NCBI RefSeq assembly: GCF_049727805.1
Contig: NZ_JBCNYA010000002.1
Span: forward strand, 124,001 to 188,000
From: Frateuria_A sp049727805
GTDB taxonomy: Bacteria > Pseudomonadota > Gammaproteobacteria > Xanthomonadales > Rhodanobacteraceae
Direction: 5' to 3'
Length of the DNA stretch: 64,000 bases
In this document: positions 51,732 to 59,718 of the stretch, piece by piece
Layout: each line of letters opens with the position of its first letter
Position numbering within the stretch: the first letter of the stretch is position 1
Notes under the pieces: model-generated
Database searches by the model: none
Told to the model about the DNA's origin: nothing
What the model saw: only the letters and a program-made list of their open reading frames with translations
Program-made: the position numbers and the translations under genes

Positions 51732-52543
51732 ACCCAGCAACCCGGGCCGTCCCGCGCGGCCTTCCGAAGATCAACCGCAACGTGGCCTTCCTGCTGGTCG
51801 CCATCGGGTTGGGCGCGGCGGCGAGCCTGCTCGCGGTGCGCTACGTCAACAACCAGGTTGCGGCGCGCACGCAGACCGCTCCCACGCCGACGCGCCAGGT
51901 GGTGGTGCCGGTGCACGACCTGGCCAAGGGCGCGAGCCTTACCCAGGACGACATCGCCACGCGCGACGTGCCCGCCGACTTCGTGCCGGCCGATGCGATC
52001 ACCCCGGCGGACTACCAGCGCTACGTAGGCCAGCTGTTGCGCGCGCCGCTGGCGCAGGGCGCGCCGATCCCGGCCAGCGCGGTAGACCTGGTCACCGACC
52101 ATTTCTCCAATGTGATCGCACCGGGCAAGGTGGCGTACACGATCCAGGTGGACGAGACCAGCTCGGTCTCCGGCCTGATCGTGCCGGGCGACCATGTCGA
52201 CCTGCTCCTGCTGCTCAGCGGCGACGGCGCCGGACGCGAGCAGATCCGCCCGCTGCTGGCCGACGTGCCGGTGCTGGCCACCGGCCGCCACGCGCGCGGC
52301 CTGCGTCCGCAGGACGGGCAGGCCGCGGACGGCAGCTACTCCAACATCACGCTGGGGCTGGTCCCGGCCGACGCGCAGCGCCTGGGCATGGCGATGAAGG
52401 TCGGCGAGCTGCGCGTGATGCTGCGCCCGGCCGGCGCGGACGACAACTACAACCTCAAGCTGTTGAGCAAGGCCGACCTGCTGCGGCAGGGACGGCCGGT
52501 CCGCGGCAACGGCATCCAGTTCATCATCGGCGGCAACGGATAG
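51722..52543 (+). CDS. cpaB: Flp pilus assembly protein CpaB/RcpC
   Basis: 273 aa from the ATG at 51722; the ATG at 51728 is nearly equivalent. An N-terminal membrane helix (about 20-40: FLLVAIGLGAAASLLAVRYV) is followed by an SAF domain (VVPVHDLAKGASLTQDDIAT, about 58-78) and the CpaB core (AYTIQVDETSSVSGLIVPGD, HVDLLLLLSGDG). RcpC is a periplasmic part of the pilus export complex, associated with the secretin. 2 bp separate it from cpaC. Confidence 0.93.
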   Translation: MDMNPATRAVPRGLPKINRNVAFLLVAIGLGAAASLLAVRYVNNQVAARTQTAPTPTRQVVVPVHDLAKGASLTQDDIATRDVPADFVPADAITPADYQRYVGQLLRAPLAQGAPIPASAVDLVTDHFSNVIAPGKVAYTIQVDETSSVSGLIVPGDHVDLLLLLSGDGAGREQIRPLLADVPVLATGRHARGLRPQDGQAADGSYSNITLGLVPADAQRLGMAMKVGELRVMLRPAGADDNYNLKLLSKADLLRQGRPVRGNGIQFIIGGNG

Positions 52544-52545
52544 GC

Positions 52546-53913
52546 ATGGAAGAAATCATCGGATCGACCCGCGGCGCGCCGCCGCGGCTGCGTCGCAGGA
52601 CGGCACGCAAGGGACCCGGGCGGCGCGTGCCGCTGCTGGCCTGCCTGGCCATGCTGCTGGCCCCGGCGGCTCGTGCCGAGGCGCCGGTGATCCCGGACGC
52701 GATCACCATGTATGCCGGCCAGGCGCTGGTGCAGAACGCGCCCGGCCCGCTCAAGCGCGTGGCGGTGGGCGACGGCAAGCTGATGCAGGTGAAGATGGTC
52801 GGCACGCGCGAGATGGTGCTGATCGCCAACCAGCCCGGCGACACCTCGCTGCAGCTGTGGATGCGCAACGGCGACCGCCGCAGCGTGTCGGTGCACATCG
52901 GCACCGGCAACAACGCGCAGGCGGCCGAAACGATCGGCAAGCTGCTTTCCGGCAGCGAGCACATCAAGAGCGAATCGATCGGCGGCCAGGTCGTGCTCAC
53001 CGGCAGCAACCTGTCGCCGGAGGAGACCGCGCACATCGCGGCGATCAAGAAGCTCTACCCGCAGGTGCTCGACTTCACCACCGCCAACGCCGTGCAGATG
53101 CGCCCGGTGGTGATGATGAAGGTGCGCATCATGGAGTTCGACAAGAAGAAGCTCGACGAGCTGGGCATCAAGTGGGACAGCGTGATCGACGGCCCGGCCG
53201 GCGGGCTGGAGCACAACTGGATCACCAATCCCTACTTCGGCGTCTTCCCCGGCAGCGAGATCGGGCAACAGTTCAAGGACCTGGGCGTGCTGCCGGGCAC
53301 GCAGTCGTTCCTCGGCATCGCCACCTCGATCACCTCGCAGATCAACCTGCTCATGCAGACCGGCGACGCCTGGGAACTGGCCGCGCCGCAATTGGCGGCG
53401 CGCAGCGGCGGCGTGGCCGACTTCCTGGTCGGCGGCGAGGTGCCGATCCCGATCCGCCAGGCGTTCGGCGAGGTCACCGTCGAGTACAAGCCCTACGGCA
53501 TCAAGCTGCACATCGCGCCGGTGGTCAACAGCGCGGGCGACATCGCCACCGACATCCAGACCGAGATCAGCCGCATCGACCCGACGGTCAACGTGCTCGG
53601 CTACCCGGGCTTCCTCACCCGCCGCGCCGAGACGCAGCTCAACGTGCATGCCGGCGACACCATCGTGATTTCCGGCCTGGTCGACGCCACCGCCGCCAAG
53701 ACCTTCGACAAGCTGCCCGGCCTGGGCGACATCCCGGTGCTGGGCGCGCTGTTCCGTTCGCGCAACTTCCAGCGCAACCGCACCGACCTGGTGATGTTCA
53801 TCACGCCGACGGTGGTCGATGCCAATTCGCCGGAGAACCGCGCACTGATCGAGAAGAGCGACCGCCTGCGCGACGACCTGCGCAAGGTGGCCGGCAGCGA
53901 GATCGTCGACTGA
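52546..53913 (+). CDS. cpaC: Tad secretin CpaC/RcpA
   Basis: 455 aa. Signal region about 20-45 (RRVPLLACLAMLLAPAARAE). The N-terminal pilus-formation domain (about 50-125) shows LKRVAVGDGKLMQVKMVGTR. A BON-like segment (VVLTGSNLSPEETAHIAAIK) follows. The C-terminal secretin domain (about 275-445) shows ARSGGVADFLVGGEVPIPI, VEYKPYGIKLHIAPVVNSAG and RTDLVMFITPTVV. It forms the outer-membrane channel of the Tad machine. 7 bp separate it from the ATPase gene, where tadZ would normally be. Confidence 0.95.
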   Translation: MEEIIGSTRGAPPRLRRRTARKGPGRRVPLLACLAMLLAPAARAEAPVIPDAITMYAGQALVQNAPGPLKRVAVGDGKLMQVKMVGTREMVLIANQPGDTSLQLWMRNGDRRSVSVHIGTGNNAQAAETIGKLLSGSEHIKSESIGGQVVLTGSNLSPEETAHIAAIKKLYPQVLDFTTANAVQMRPVVMMKVRIMEFDKKKLDELGIKWDSVIDGPAGGLEHNWITNPYFGVFPGSEIGQQFKDLGVLPGTQSFLGIATSITSQINLLMQTGDAWELAAPQLAARSGGVADFLVGGEVPIPIRQAFGEVTVEYKPYGIKLHIAPVVNSAGDIATDIQTEISRIDPTVNVLGYPGFLTRRAETQLNVHAGDTIVISGLVDATAAKTFDKLPGLGDIPVLGALFRSRNFQRNRTDLVMFITPTVVDANSPENRALIEKSDRLRDDLRKVAGSEIVD

Positions 53914-53920
53914 GGCTGCC

Positions 53921-55639
53921 ATGTTCGAAGTGCTGATCGAAACCGCCAACCGCGACCCGCGCCAGGTGCGCTGCCTCAACGCCGCCTGCGGCATCGGCCG
54001 TGGCGAGGACAACCTGGTGATCCTGCAGGGCTGGAACATCGCGCGCGAGCACGCCACCTTGAGTGCGCGGCGCAACGGCGTGTTCATCGAGGTGCTGTCC
54101 GGGCGTGCGCCGATCGCGGTCAACGGCAGCCGCGTGCAGAGCGAGCACGGCCCGCTGCACCGCGACGACGTGGTGACCATCGGCGCCTACCGGCTGCGCG
54201 TGCTGGCCGATCCCGCCGAATCGACGGTGCCGGTCACGCCGCCGGCGTCCAACGCGCCCGATGGCGCGATGCACGAGCCGGCGCCCGTGGCCGCACCCAC
54301 GCCCGTGCCCACGGCCGCGCCGGTGCCGGCGAGTGTGCCGTCCACCGTGGTCGCGCCGCCGGACATGCTCGAGTGGCGCACGCGCGTGCACCAGTCGCTG
54401 GTGCGCCAGATGGACCTGCGCCGCGTCGACGTGCGCGGGATGAGCGACGAGGAACTGCGCAGCAAGACCGCCGCGCTGATCGACGAGATCATCGCGCGCG
54501 AGTTCGACGACCTGCCGCGCAGCATCAACCGCCGCCGGCTGGCCAAGCAGGTGCTCGACGAGGCGATCGGCTTAGGCCCGCTGGAGGACCTGCTCGCCGA
54601 CGAGACCGTCACCGAGGTGATGGTCAACCGCTCCGACGAGATCTACATCGAGCGCGCCGGCCGCATCGAGAAGTCGCCGGTGATCTTCACCAGCGACAAG
54701 GCGGTGCTGTCGGCGATCGAGCGCATCGTGGCGCCGCTGGGCCGGCGCATCGACGAGAGCTCTCCGATGGTCGACGCGCGCCTGGCCGACGGCTCGCGCG
54801 TCAACGCGGTGATCCCGCCGGTGGCGCTGCGCGGGCCTTCCTTGAGCATCCGCAAGTTCAGCAAGCGCAAGCTCACCGGCGACGACCTGCTCGCCTACGG
54901 CTCGACCAGCGAGGCGATGCTCCAGTTCGTGCAGGTGGCGGTGCGCGAGCGGCGCAACATCGTGGTCACCGGCGGCACCGGCTCGGGCAAGACCACGCTG
55001 CTCAACATCCTGTCCAACTTCATTCCCGACGAGGAACGCATCGTCACCATCGAGGATGCGGCCGAACTCAAGCTCAGCCAGCCCAACCTGGTGTCGATGG
55101 AATCGCGTCCGGCCAACCTCGAAGGCAAGGGTCTGATCACCATCCGCGACCTGGTACGCAACGCGCTGCGCATGCGCCCGGACCGCATCGTGGTCGGCGA
55201 GTGCCGCGGCGGCGAGGCGCTGGACATGCTGCAGGCGATGAACACCGGCCACGAGGGCTCGCTCACCACCGCGCACGCCAATTCGCCGCGCGATGCGCTG
55301 TCGCGCCTGGAGGTGATGGTGATGATGGCCGGCATGGACCTGCCGATGGTGGTGGTGCGCGAGCAGATCGCCTCGGCGATCGACCTGATCATCCACCAGC
55401 GCCGCTTCCCCTGCGGTTCGCGCAAGATCACCCACATCTGCGAGGTGACCGGCATCGAGAGCGGCACCATCCAGACCCAGGACCTGTTCGTGTTCCGCGC
55501 ACGCGACCAGCGGGGACCGGGCGGCAAGGTGCGCGGCGAGTTCAGCCCCACCGGCGCGGTGCCCGAGTTCTACGAGGAACTGGGCGAGCGCGGGGTGGCG
55601 GTGGACATGTCGATCTTCCGTCCGGCCGGCGAGGGCTAG
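53921..55639 (+). CDS. cpaF: FHA-domain/CpaF (TadA) secretion ATPase fusion
   Basis: 572 aa; ordinary CpaF is about 430-480 aa. The N-terminal FHA domain (about 1-96) has GIGRGEDN, IAREHATL, VNGSRV and VTIGAYRLRV. The FHA serine of the SxxH motif is Ala (AREH). A Pro/Ala-rich linker (about 98-147) joins it to the secretion ATPase domain. Walker A is GGTGSGKTT (351-359), and the family motifs VTIEDAAELKLSQPNLVSME, MRPDRIVVGECRGGEALDML and TGHEGSLTTAHANS are present. It is a hexameric motor that drives pilin assembly. FHA would bind phosphothreonine, implying regulation by a Ser/Thr kinase. The fusion may also stand in for the missing TadZ. Confidence 0.95.
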   Translation: MFEVLIETANRDPRQVRCLNAACGIGRGEDNLVILQGWNIAREHATLSARRNGVFIEVLSGRAPIAVNGSRVQSEHGPLHRDDVVTIGAYRLRVLADPAESTVPVTPPASNAPDGAMHEPAPVAAPTPVPTAAPVPASVPSTVVAPPDMLEWRTRVHQSLVRQMDLRRVDVRGMSDEELRSKTAALIDEIIAREFDDLPRSINRRRLAKQVLDEAIGLGPLEDLLADETVTEVMVNRSDEIYIERAGRIEKSPVIFTSDKAVLSAIERIVAPLGRRIDESSPMVDARLADGSRVNAVIPPVALRGPSLSIRKFSKRKLTGDDLLAYGSTSEAMLQFVQVAVRERRNIVVTGGTGSGKTTLLNILSNFIPDEERIVTIEDAAELKLSQPNLVSMESRPANLEGKGLITIRDLVRNALRMRPDRIVVGECRGGEALDMLQAMNTGHEGSLTTAHANSPRDALSRLEVMVMMAGMDLPMVVVREQIASAIDLIIHQRRFPCGSRKITHICEVTGIESGTIQTQDLFVFRARDQRGPGGKVRGEFSPTGAVPEFYEELGERGVAVDMSIFRPAGEG

Positions 55640-55695
55640 CCGATGGCTCCGCGGGCATCCTTCCGGGCAGGCGCCATCTATCGGAGGGCCGGCGC

Positions 55696-56538
55696 ATGCT
55701 GACCATCGCGCTCGCCGTCTTCCTCTGCACCGCCATGGCCGGCTTCCTGCTTGCGCGCGCTTCGGTGGTGTTCTGGGGGCGTTATCGGGAGACCTTCACC
55801 GAGCAGGCGCGCTTCAACCTGGCCGACCTGTTCCTGTTCATGGACACGCGCGGGCTGTTCCGGCTGAACGTGGTGGCAATCGTGCTGGTGCCGGCGGTGC
55901 TGTGGCTGGCCACCGGCAATCCGCTGCTGGCCATCGCTGCGCTGGTGCTGGTAATGGTGCTTCCCAAGAAGCTCTACGCCTGGCTGCGCCAGCGGCGCAT
56001 CGACAAGATCCAGCAGCAACTGCCCGACGGCTTGATGATGGTGGCCGGCAGCATGCGCGCGGGCCTGGGCTTCACCCCGGCGCTGGAGAGCCTGGCGCGC
56101 GACGTCGAGCCGCCGCTGGCGCAGGAGTTCGCGCTGGTGCTGCGCGAGCAGCGCATGGGCGTGAAGCTCGACGACGCCCTGCAGCACTTCAACGACCGCG
56201 TGCCGGTGCAGGACGTGGCGCTGTTCGTCTCGGCGGTGGCGATCTCGCGCGAGGTCGGCGGCAACCTGGCCGAGAGCATGGCCTCGTTGGCCGACACATT
56301 GCGGCGGCGCCTGATCATGGAGGGCAAGGTCAAATCGCTCACCGCGCAAGGCCGCCTGCAGGGCATCGTGATGGCGCTGATGCCGGTGGGCCTGATCGGC
56401 TTCCTCTCCTTCGCCTACCCGCAGACCATGAACGCGATGTACCACACGCCGACCGGCTGGGTGGTCATCGGCATCGCCGCGGTGATGGAGTACCTGGGCT
56501 ACCGCATGTGCCGCAAGATCATGAGCATCGACATATGA
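55696..56538 (+). CDS. tadB: Inner-membrane platform protein TadB
   Basis: 280 aa, type II secretion F-domain family. Membrane helices are at about 1-22, 60-98, 235-256 and 258-275. The soluble domain shows QQQLPDGLMMVAGSMRAGLG, SLARDVEPPLAQEFALVLRE, LDDALQHFNDRVPVQD and SREVGGNLAESMASLADTLR. The last contains the conserved E-V-G-G-N-L-AE motif. With TadC it forms the inner-membrane platform that works with the CpaF ATPase. Start at 55696 (GGAGGG upstream); 4-bp overlap with tadC. Confidence 0.93.
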   Translation: MLTIALAVFLCTAMAGFLLARASVVFWGRYRETFTEQARFNLADLFLFMDTRGLFRLNVVAIVLVPAVLWLATGNPLLAIAALVLVMVLPKKLYAWLRQRRIDKIQQQLPDGLMMVAGSMRAGLGFTPALESLARDVEPPLAQEFALVLREQRMGVKLDDALQHFNDRVPVQDVALFVSAVAISREVGGNLAESMASLADTLRRRLIMEGKVKSLTAQGRLQGIVMALMPVGLIGFLSFAYPQTMNAMYHTPTGWVVIGIAAVMEYLGYRMCRKIMSIDI

Positions 56539-57425
56539 GCGTCATGCTGGTCGTGCTCGCGCTGGCGATGGGCGGTTGCGTCGGCTTCGGCGTGTGGTCG
56601 ATCGGCGGCCTGCTGCGCGAGGTCCCCGCCGACGAGCGCCACTTCCAGGATCCGCTGCCGTTCGGGCTGCGGCTGATCTGGCCGTTGGTCAACGCGGCCA
56701 CCTTCGCGATCGGCCCGCGGCTGTCGTCCGACAAGCTGGAAAAGGCGCACCACGAGCTGCAGACCGCCGGCCAGGATTTCGTGCTCACGCCGGAGCAACT
56801 CTACGGCCTGCGCGTGGTCGGCGCGGCGCTGGTGGTGCTGTTCGCCTGGGCGCTGCTGGGGCTGCTGCACCGGAGCGGCGCGATGGCCTACCTGCTGGCC
56901 AGCGCGTTGGGCGCGGGGCTGGGCTGGCTCTATCCCAACCTGTGGCTGGGCGAGCGGCGCAACAAGCGGCGCCGGCTGGTGATCAAGGACCTGCCGGTGT
57001 TCCTGGACTTCATCACCATGGCGGTGGAGGCGGGACTCAACCTCACCGGCGGCATCGAGCAGGCCACGCTGAAGGGACCTCCCGGCCCGCTCTCGCAGGA
57101 GTTAAACCGGCTGTTGCGCGACATGCGTTCGGGTCTGCCGCGCGCCGAGGCGCTCAAGCGCATGGCAGAGCGCATGGACATGTCGCAGATCTCCAGCTTC
57201 ACCGGCACGCTGATCCAGGCCGACCGCGTCGGCGCCAGCCTCGGCGACACCCTGCGCGCGCAGGCGGCGCAGCGGCGCGAGGAGCGCTTCCTGCGCGCCG
57301 AGAAGCTCGCGCTGGAGGCGCCGGTGAAGATGATGCTGCCACTGGTGATGTTCTTCTTTCCGTTGATCTTCCTGATGCTGGGCTATTTCATCTACCTGCG
57401 CATGAAGCAGGAGGGGATCCTGTGA
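56535..57425 (+). CDS. tadC: Inner-membrane platform protein TadC
   Basis: 296 aa, paralogue of TadB. Helices at about 3-26, 95-135 and 270-292. The F-domain shows VIKDLPVFLDFITMAVEAGL, NLTGGIEQATLKGPPGPLSQ, LNRLLRDMRSGLPRAEALKR and QADRVGASLGDTLRAQAAQR. It overlaps tadB by 4 bp. Last core Tad gene before the DUF192/TadD/TadE group. Confidence 0.93.
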   Translation: MSVMLVVLALAMGGCVGFGVWSIGGLLREVPADERHFQDPLPFGLRLIWPLVNAATFAIGPRLSSDKLEKAHHELQTAGQDFVLTPEQLYGLRVVGAALVVLFAWALLGLLHRSGAMAYLLASALGAGLGWLYPNLWLGERRNKRRRLVIKDLPVFLDFITMAVEAGLNLTGGIEQATLKGPPGPLSQELNRLLRDMRSGLPRAEALKRMAERMDMSQISSFTGTLIQADRVGASLGDTLRAQAAQRREERFLRAEKLALEAPVKMMLPLVMFFFPLIFLMLGYFIYLRMKQEGIL

Positions 57426-57450
57426 GGATTTGCCTCGTGAGGGCCGGCGC

Positions 57451-57804
57451 ATGAAGGCCGGCAGCATCTGGCGCGGCGCGCAGCTGCTGGTGCCGCAGGC
57501 CTGGCGCGCCGACCGGCCTTGGAGCCGCGCGCGCGGCCTGCTCGGGCGTTCGCCGCTGCGCGCCCGCGCGGCGCAGGCGCTCTGGCTGGTGCCCTGCGGC
57601 GGCATCCACACGATGGGCATGGGCTACGCGCTGGACGTGGTGTTCCTGGATCGCGAGGGCCGCGTGCTCGCCTGGCACGAGGCCGTCGCACCCTGGCGCC
57701 TGCGCCAGTGCCGCGGCGCGCGCCAGACGGTGGAACTGGCGGCCGGCTCGATCGCCGGCCTGGAACCGGCACGAGGGGAGGTGTGGCAATGGCGCGCGGC
57801 CTGA
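57451..57804 (+). CDS. DUF192-family protein in the Tad-like operon
   Basis: 117 aa. The DUF192 signature is seen: RGLLGRSPLRARAAQALWLV, CGGIHTMGMGYALDVVFLDR, where the internal H-T-M-x-M is the hallmark. No signal peptide is obvious, unlike most exported DUF192 proteins. Function unknown. It lies 25 bp after tadC and overlaps the TPR gene by 16 bp, so it belongs to the operon. Confidence 0.88.
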   Translation: MKAGSIWRGAQLLVPQAWRADRPWSRARGLLGRSPLRARAAQALWLVPCGGIHTMGMGYALDVVFLDREGRVLAWHEAVAPWRLRQCRGARQTVELAAGSIAGLEPARGEVWQWRAA

Positions 57805-58274
57805 ATCGATTTCCCGCACTCTTGTGTGCGCTGGCGCTGGGCGGTTGCGCGGGCCACGCCCCGCGGCCGGGCCACGCCGAGGCACTGGCCAAGCTGGAAA
57901 CGCGTGCCGCGCAGGATTACGCCGCCGGCCGCCTTCCGCAGGCGCTGGCGGCCTACCGGCAACTGGTCGAGCGGGTGCCGAAGGATCCCCAGCTGTGGTT
58001 CCGCCTGGGCAACGTGCAGACCCGCCTGCAGCAACTGGATGGTGCGGCCGATGCCTATCTGGAAGTACTGGCGCTGTCGCCGCGCGATGCGAAGGCCATG
58101 CACAACCTGGGCGTGGTGCGCCTGCGTCAGGCCGAGTCGGCATTCGCACAGAGCGCGGCCAGCGCCGGCGGCACGCAGCCGGCGCTGCACGGCCGCAGCG
58201 CGCGCATGGCCGATGGCATCGCGAGGCTGGCCGGACCGGAACCGGCCTCTGCCGCCGCCGGGGCTTCGCCATGA
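57789..58274 (+). CDS. tadD: TadD-like TPR lipoprotein
   Basis: 161 aa. The lipobox LGGC places the lipidated Cys at 20 (MARGLNRFPALLCALALGGC). Two TPR-like helical repeats follow (about 45-105: AAGRLPQALAAYRQLVERVP, then NVQTRLQQLDGAADAYLEVL). TadD in other Tad loci is exactly such a small TPR lipoprotein that aids secretin assembly, and its place after tadC agrees. Overlaps both neighbours. Confidence 0.85.
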   Translation: MARGLNRFPALLCALALGGCAGHAPRPGHAEALAKLETRAAQDYAAGRLPQALAAYRQLVERVPKDPQLWFRLGNVQTRLQQLDGAADAYLEVLALSPRDAKAMHNLGVVRLRQAESAFAQSAASAGGTQPALHGRSARMADGIARLAGPEPASAAAGASP

Positions 58275-58924
58275 ACGCGCGCCGGCGGCGCCAGCGCGGC
58301 CAGGCGGTGGTCGAGATGGCGGTGGTGATCGCCGTGTTCGGCGTGTTCCTGCTCGGCCTGTTCCAGATGATCCTGTTCTACCGGGCAAAGAGCCTGGTCG
58401 ACTATGCCGCGCTGCAGGCCGCGCGCAGTGGTTCGGTGCACGGTGCGCGGATGAGCGCGATGAAGACCGGCCTGGCCCGCGGCCTGATGCCGCTGTACGC
58501 GCACTCGCCCGACACTGCGGGGGCAGCCAAGGCCTACGCCGAGGCGCTGGTCGCCGCCAACAATCCGCTGACCAGCGAGATCCAGGTCATCAGCCCTACC
58601 CGGGCCGCCTTCGCCGACTGGAAGGAGCGCCAGTACGACGGCGCGCAGGCCATTCCCAACGACAGCCTGGCCTTCCGTCCGTCCACCCTGGGCAGCCGCA
58701 GCGGCCTGTCCGTGCAGGATGCCAACGTGCTCAAGATCCGGGTGGTCTACGGCTACAAGATGATCGTGCCGGTGGTCGACAAGATCGTCATCGCCGCGCT
58801 GCGCCTGACCGGCGGCCTGGACGCCCGCGAGCGGCTGATGCTCGAAAGCGGCCGGCTGCCGATCGTGGCGCAGGCCGTGGTGCGCATGCAGAGCCCGGTC
58901 CGCGACGACGGCAGCCTGCCCTGA
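58271..58924 (+). CDS. TadE-like pseudopilin (second copy)
   Basis: 217 aa. The leader MNARRRRQRG is followed by QAVVEM with Glu at +5 after G10, then a hydrophobic helix (AVVIAVFGVFLLGLFQMILF) and the TadE-typical RAKSLVDYAALQAARSGSVH. The extracytoplasmic domain (about 50-217) is of unknown fold. It overlaps tadD by 4 bp and is the last gene of the operon, followed by a hairpin. Confidence 0.85.
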   Translation: MNARRRRQRGQAVVEMAVVIAVFGVFLLGLFQMILFYRAKSLVDYAALQAARSGSVHGARMSAMKTGLARGLMPLYAHSPDTAGAAKAYAEALVAANNPLTSEIQVISPTRAAFADWKERQYDGAQAIPNDSLAFRPSTLGSRSGLSVQDANVLKIRVVYGYKMIVPVVDKIVIAALRLTGGLDARERLMLESGRLPIVAQAVVRMQSPVRDDGSLP

Positions 58925-59182
58925 CACGCGGGAGCGGGCCCGCTTCAGGGGGACGCCGCCTTCAGTTTGTTTCCGCAGCGTCGATAAGTAACCCGCGATC
59001 GGTCGCGCCCGCCTAACGGATCGACCGCTAAAACCCTCGAGGCCGCCTCATCCGCCGCAAAAGTGTGACGGCATTCACGCTTTCCGACGGAAGTCCGTCG
59101 CGCGCCATAAAGACCACGCGGACTCCGCCGAAAGCAGTTATAGCTGCCGGGGAATGGCTCCGGAGCGCGCGAGGGTCAAGCT
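58925..59182. promoter_or_regulatory. Structured intergenic region between the Tad and Csu-type loci
   Basis: No gene is seen in these 258 bp. A 12-bp palindrome AGCGGGCCCGCT (58933-58944) just after tadE could end the Tad transcript. Further on are a CGGTCG/CGACCG hairpin (around 59002-59030) and a 7-bp hairpin CGACGGA-AG-TCCGTCG (59095-59110). GAGGG precedes the coat-protein-U gene start by 7 nt. No riboswitch core was recognised. Confidence 0.45.
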
Positions 59183-59650
59183 ATGGCGAGTCGGTTCGGC
59201 AAGTTCGTGGTCGGTGGCCTGGCGGCCTCCCTGCTTACCCTGCTGCCCGGCCCGTCTGCTGCCGAGCAGGCCTCGGCCACCCTGCGGGTGACGCTGCGGG
59301 TGGTGGCCTCCTGCAGCGTGCAGACCCAGCCGCTGGCGCTGTCCGACTACACCTCCGGCGGCCAGGCCACCGGCACGGCCTCGCCGGGCGCGATCGACGT
59401 GACCTGCGCGCGCGGCACGCCGGCTGCGGTGTACCTCGAAGGCAATCGCACCCTGCAGGGCCCGAGCGGCGACCGCGTCGCCTACGAAGTGCGCGCCAAC
59501 GGCGCACCCTGGCGGGCCGGCGAAGCCATTCACGTCAAGGGAATGGGGCAGACGCCGGTGCACCTGGCGCTGTCCGGTTCGGTGCCGGCCGGGCAAAAGG
59601 TGGCGATGGGCGACTACGAGGACCAGGTGGTGGTCCGGGTCGTCTACTGA
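59183..59650 (+). CDS. Spore coat U (SCPU) domain pilin subunit
   Basis: 155 aa. Signal peptide about 1-27. One SCPU domain: ATLRVTLRVVASCSVQTQPL, then SPGAIDVTCARGTPAAVYLE, with the usual disulfide pair (Cys in ASCSV and VTCAR), ending in GDYEDQVVVRVVY, the donor-strand-like C-terminus. Such proteins are fibre subunits of Csu-type pili. It faces the chaperone-usher genes and is transcribed towards them. Confidence 0.88.
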   Translation: MASRFGKFVVGGLAASLLTLLPGPSAAEQASATLRVTLRVVASCSVQTQPLALSDYTSGGQATGTASPGAIDVTCARGTPAAVYLEGNRTLQGPSGDRVAYEVRANGAPWRAGEAIHVKGMGQTPVHLALSGSVPAGQKVAMGDYEDQVVVRVVY

Positions 59651-59718
59651 GCGCGGCTGATCGCCATTCGCCGCCGCGTGCGGATCGCCCGTCGCATCGA
59701 CGCCAGTTGACCCGAACC

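Noticed and set aside
58925..59182. Possible c-di-GMP riboswitch before the SCPU gene
   Set aside because: The region folds into hairpins but the conserved GEMM core sequences are not present.
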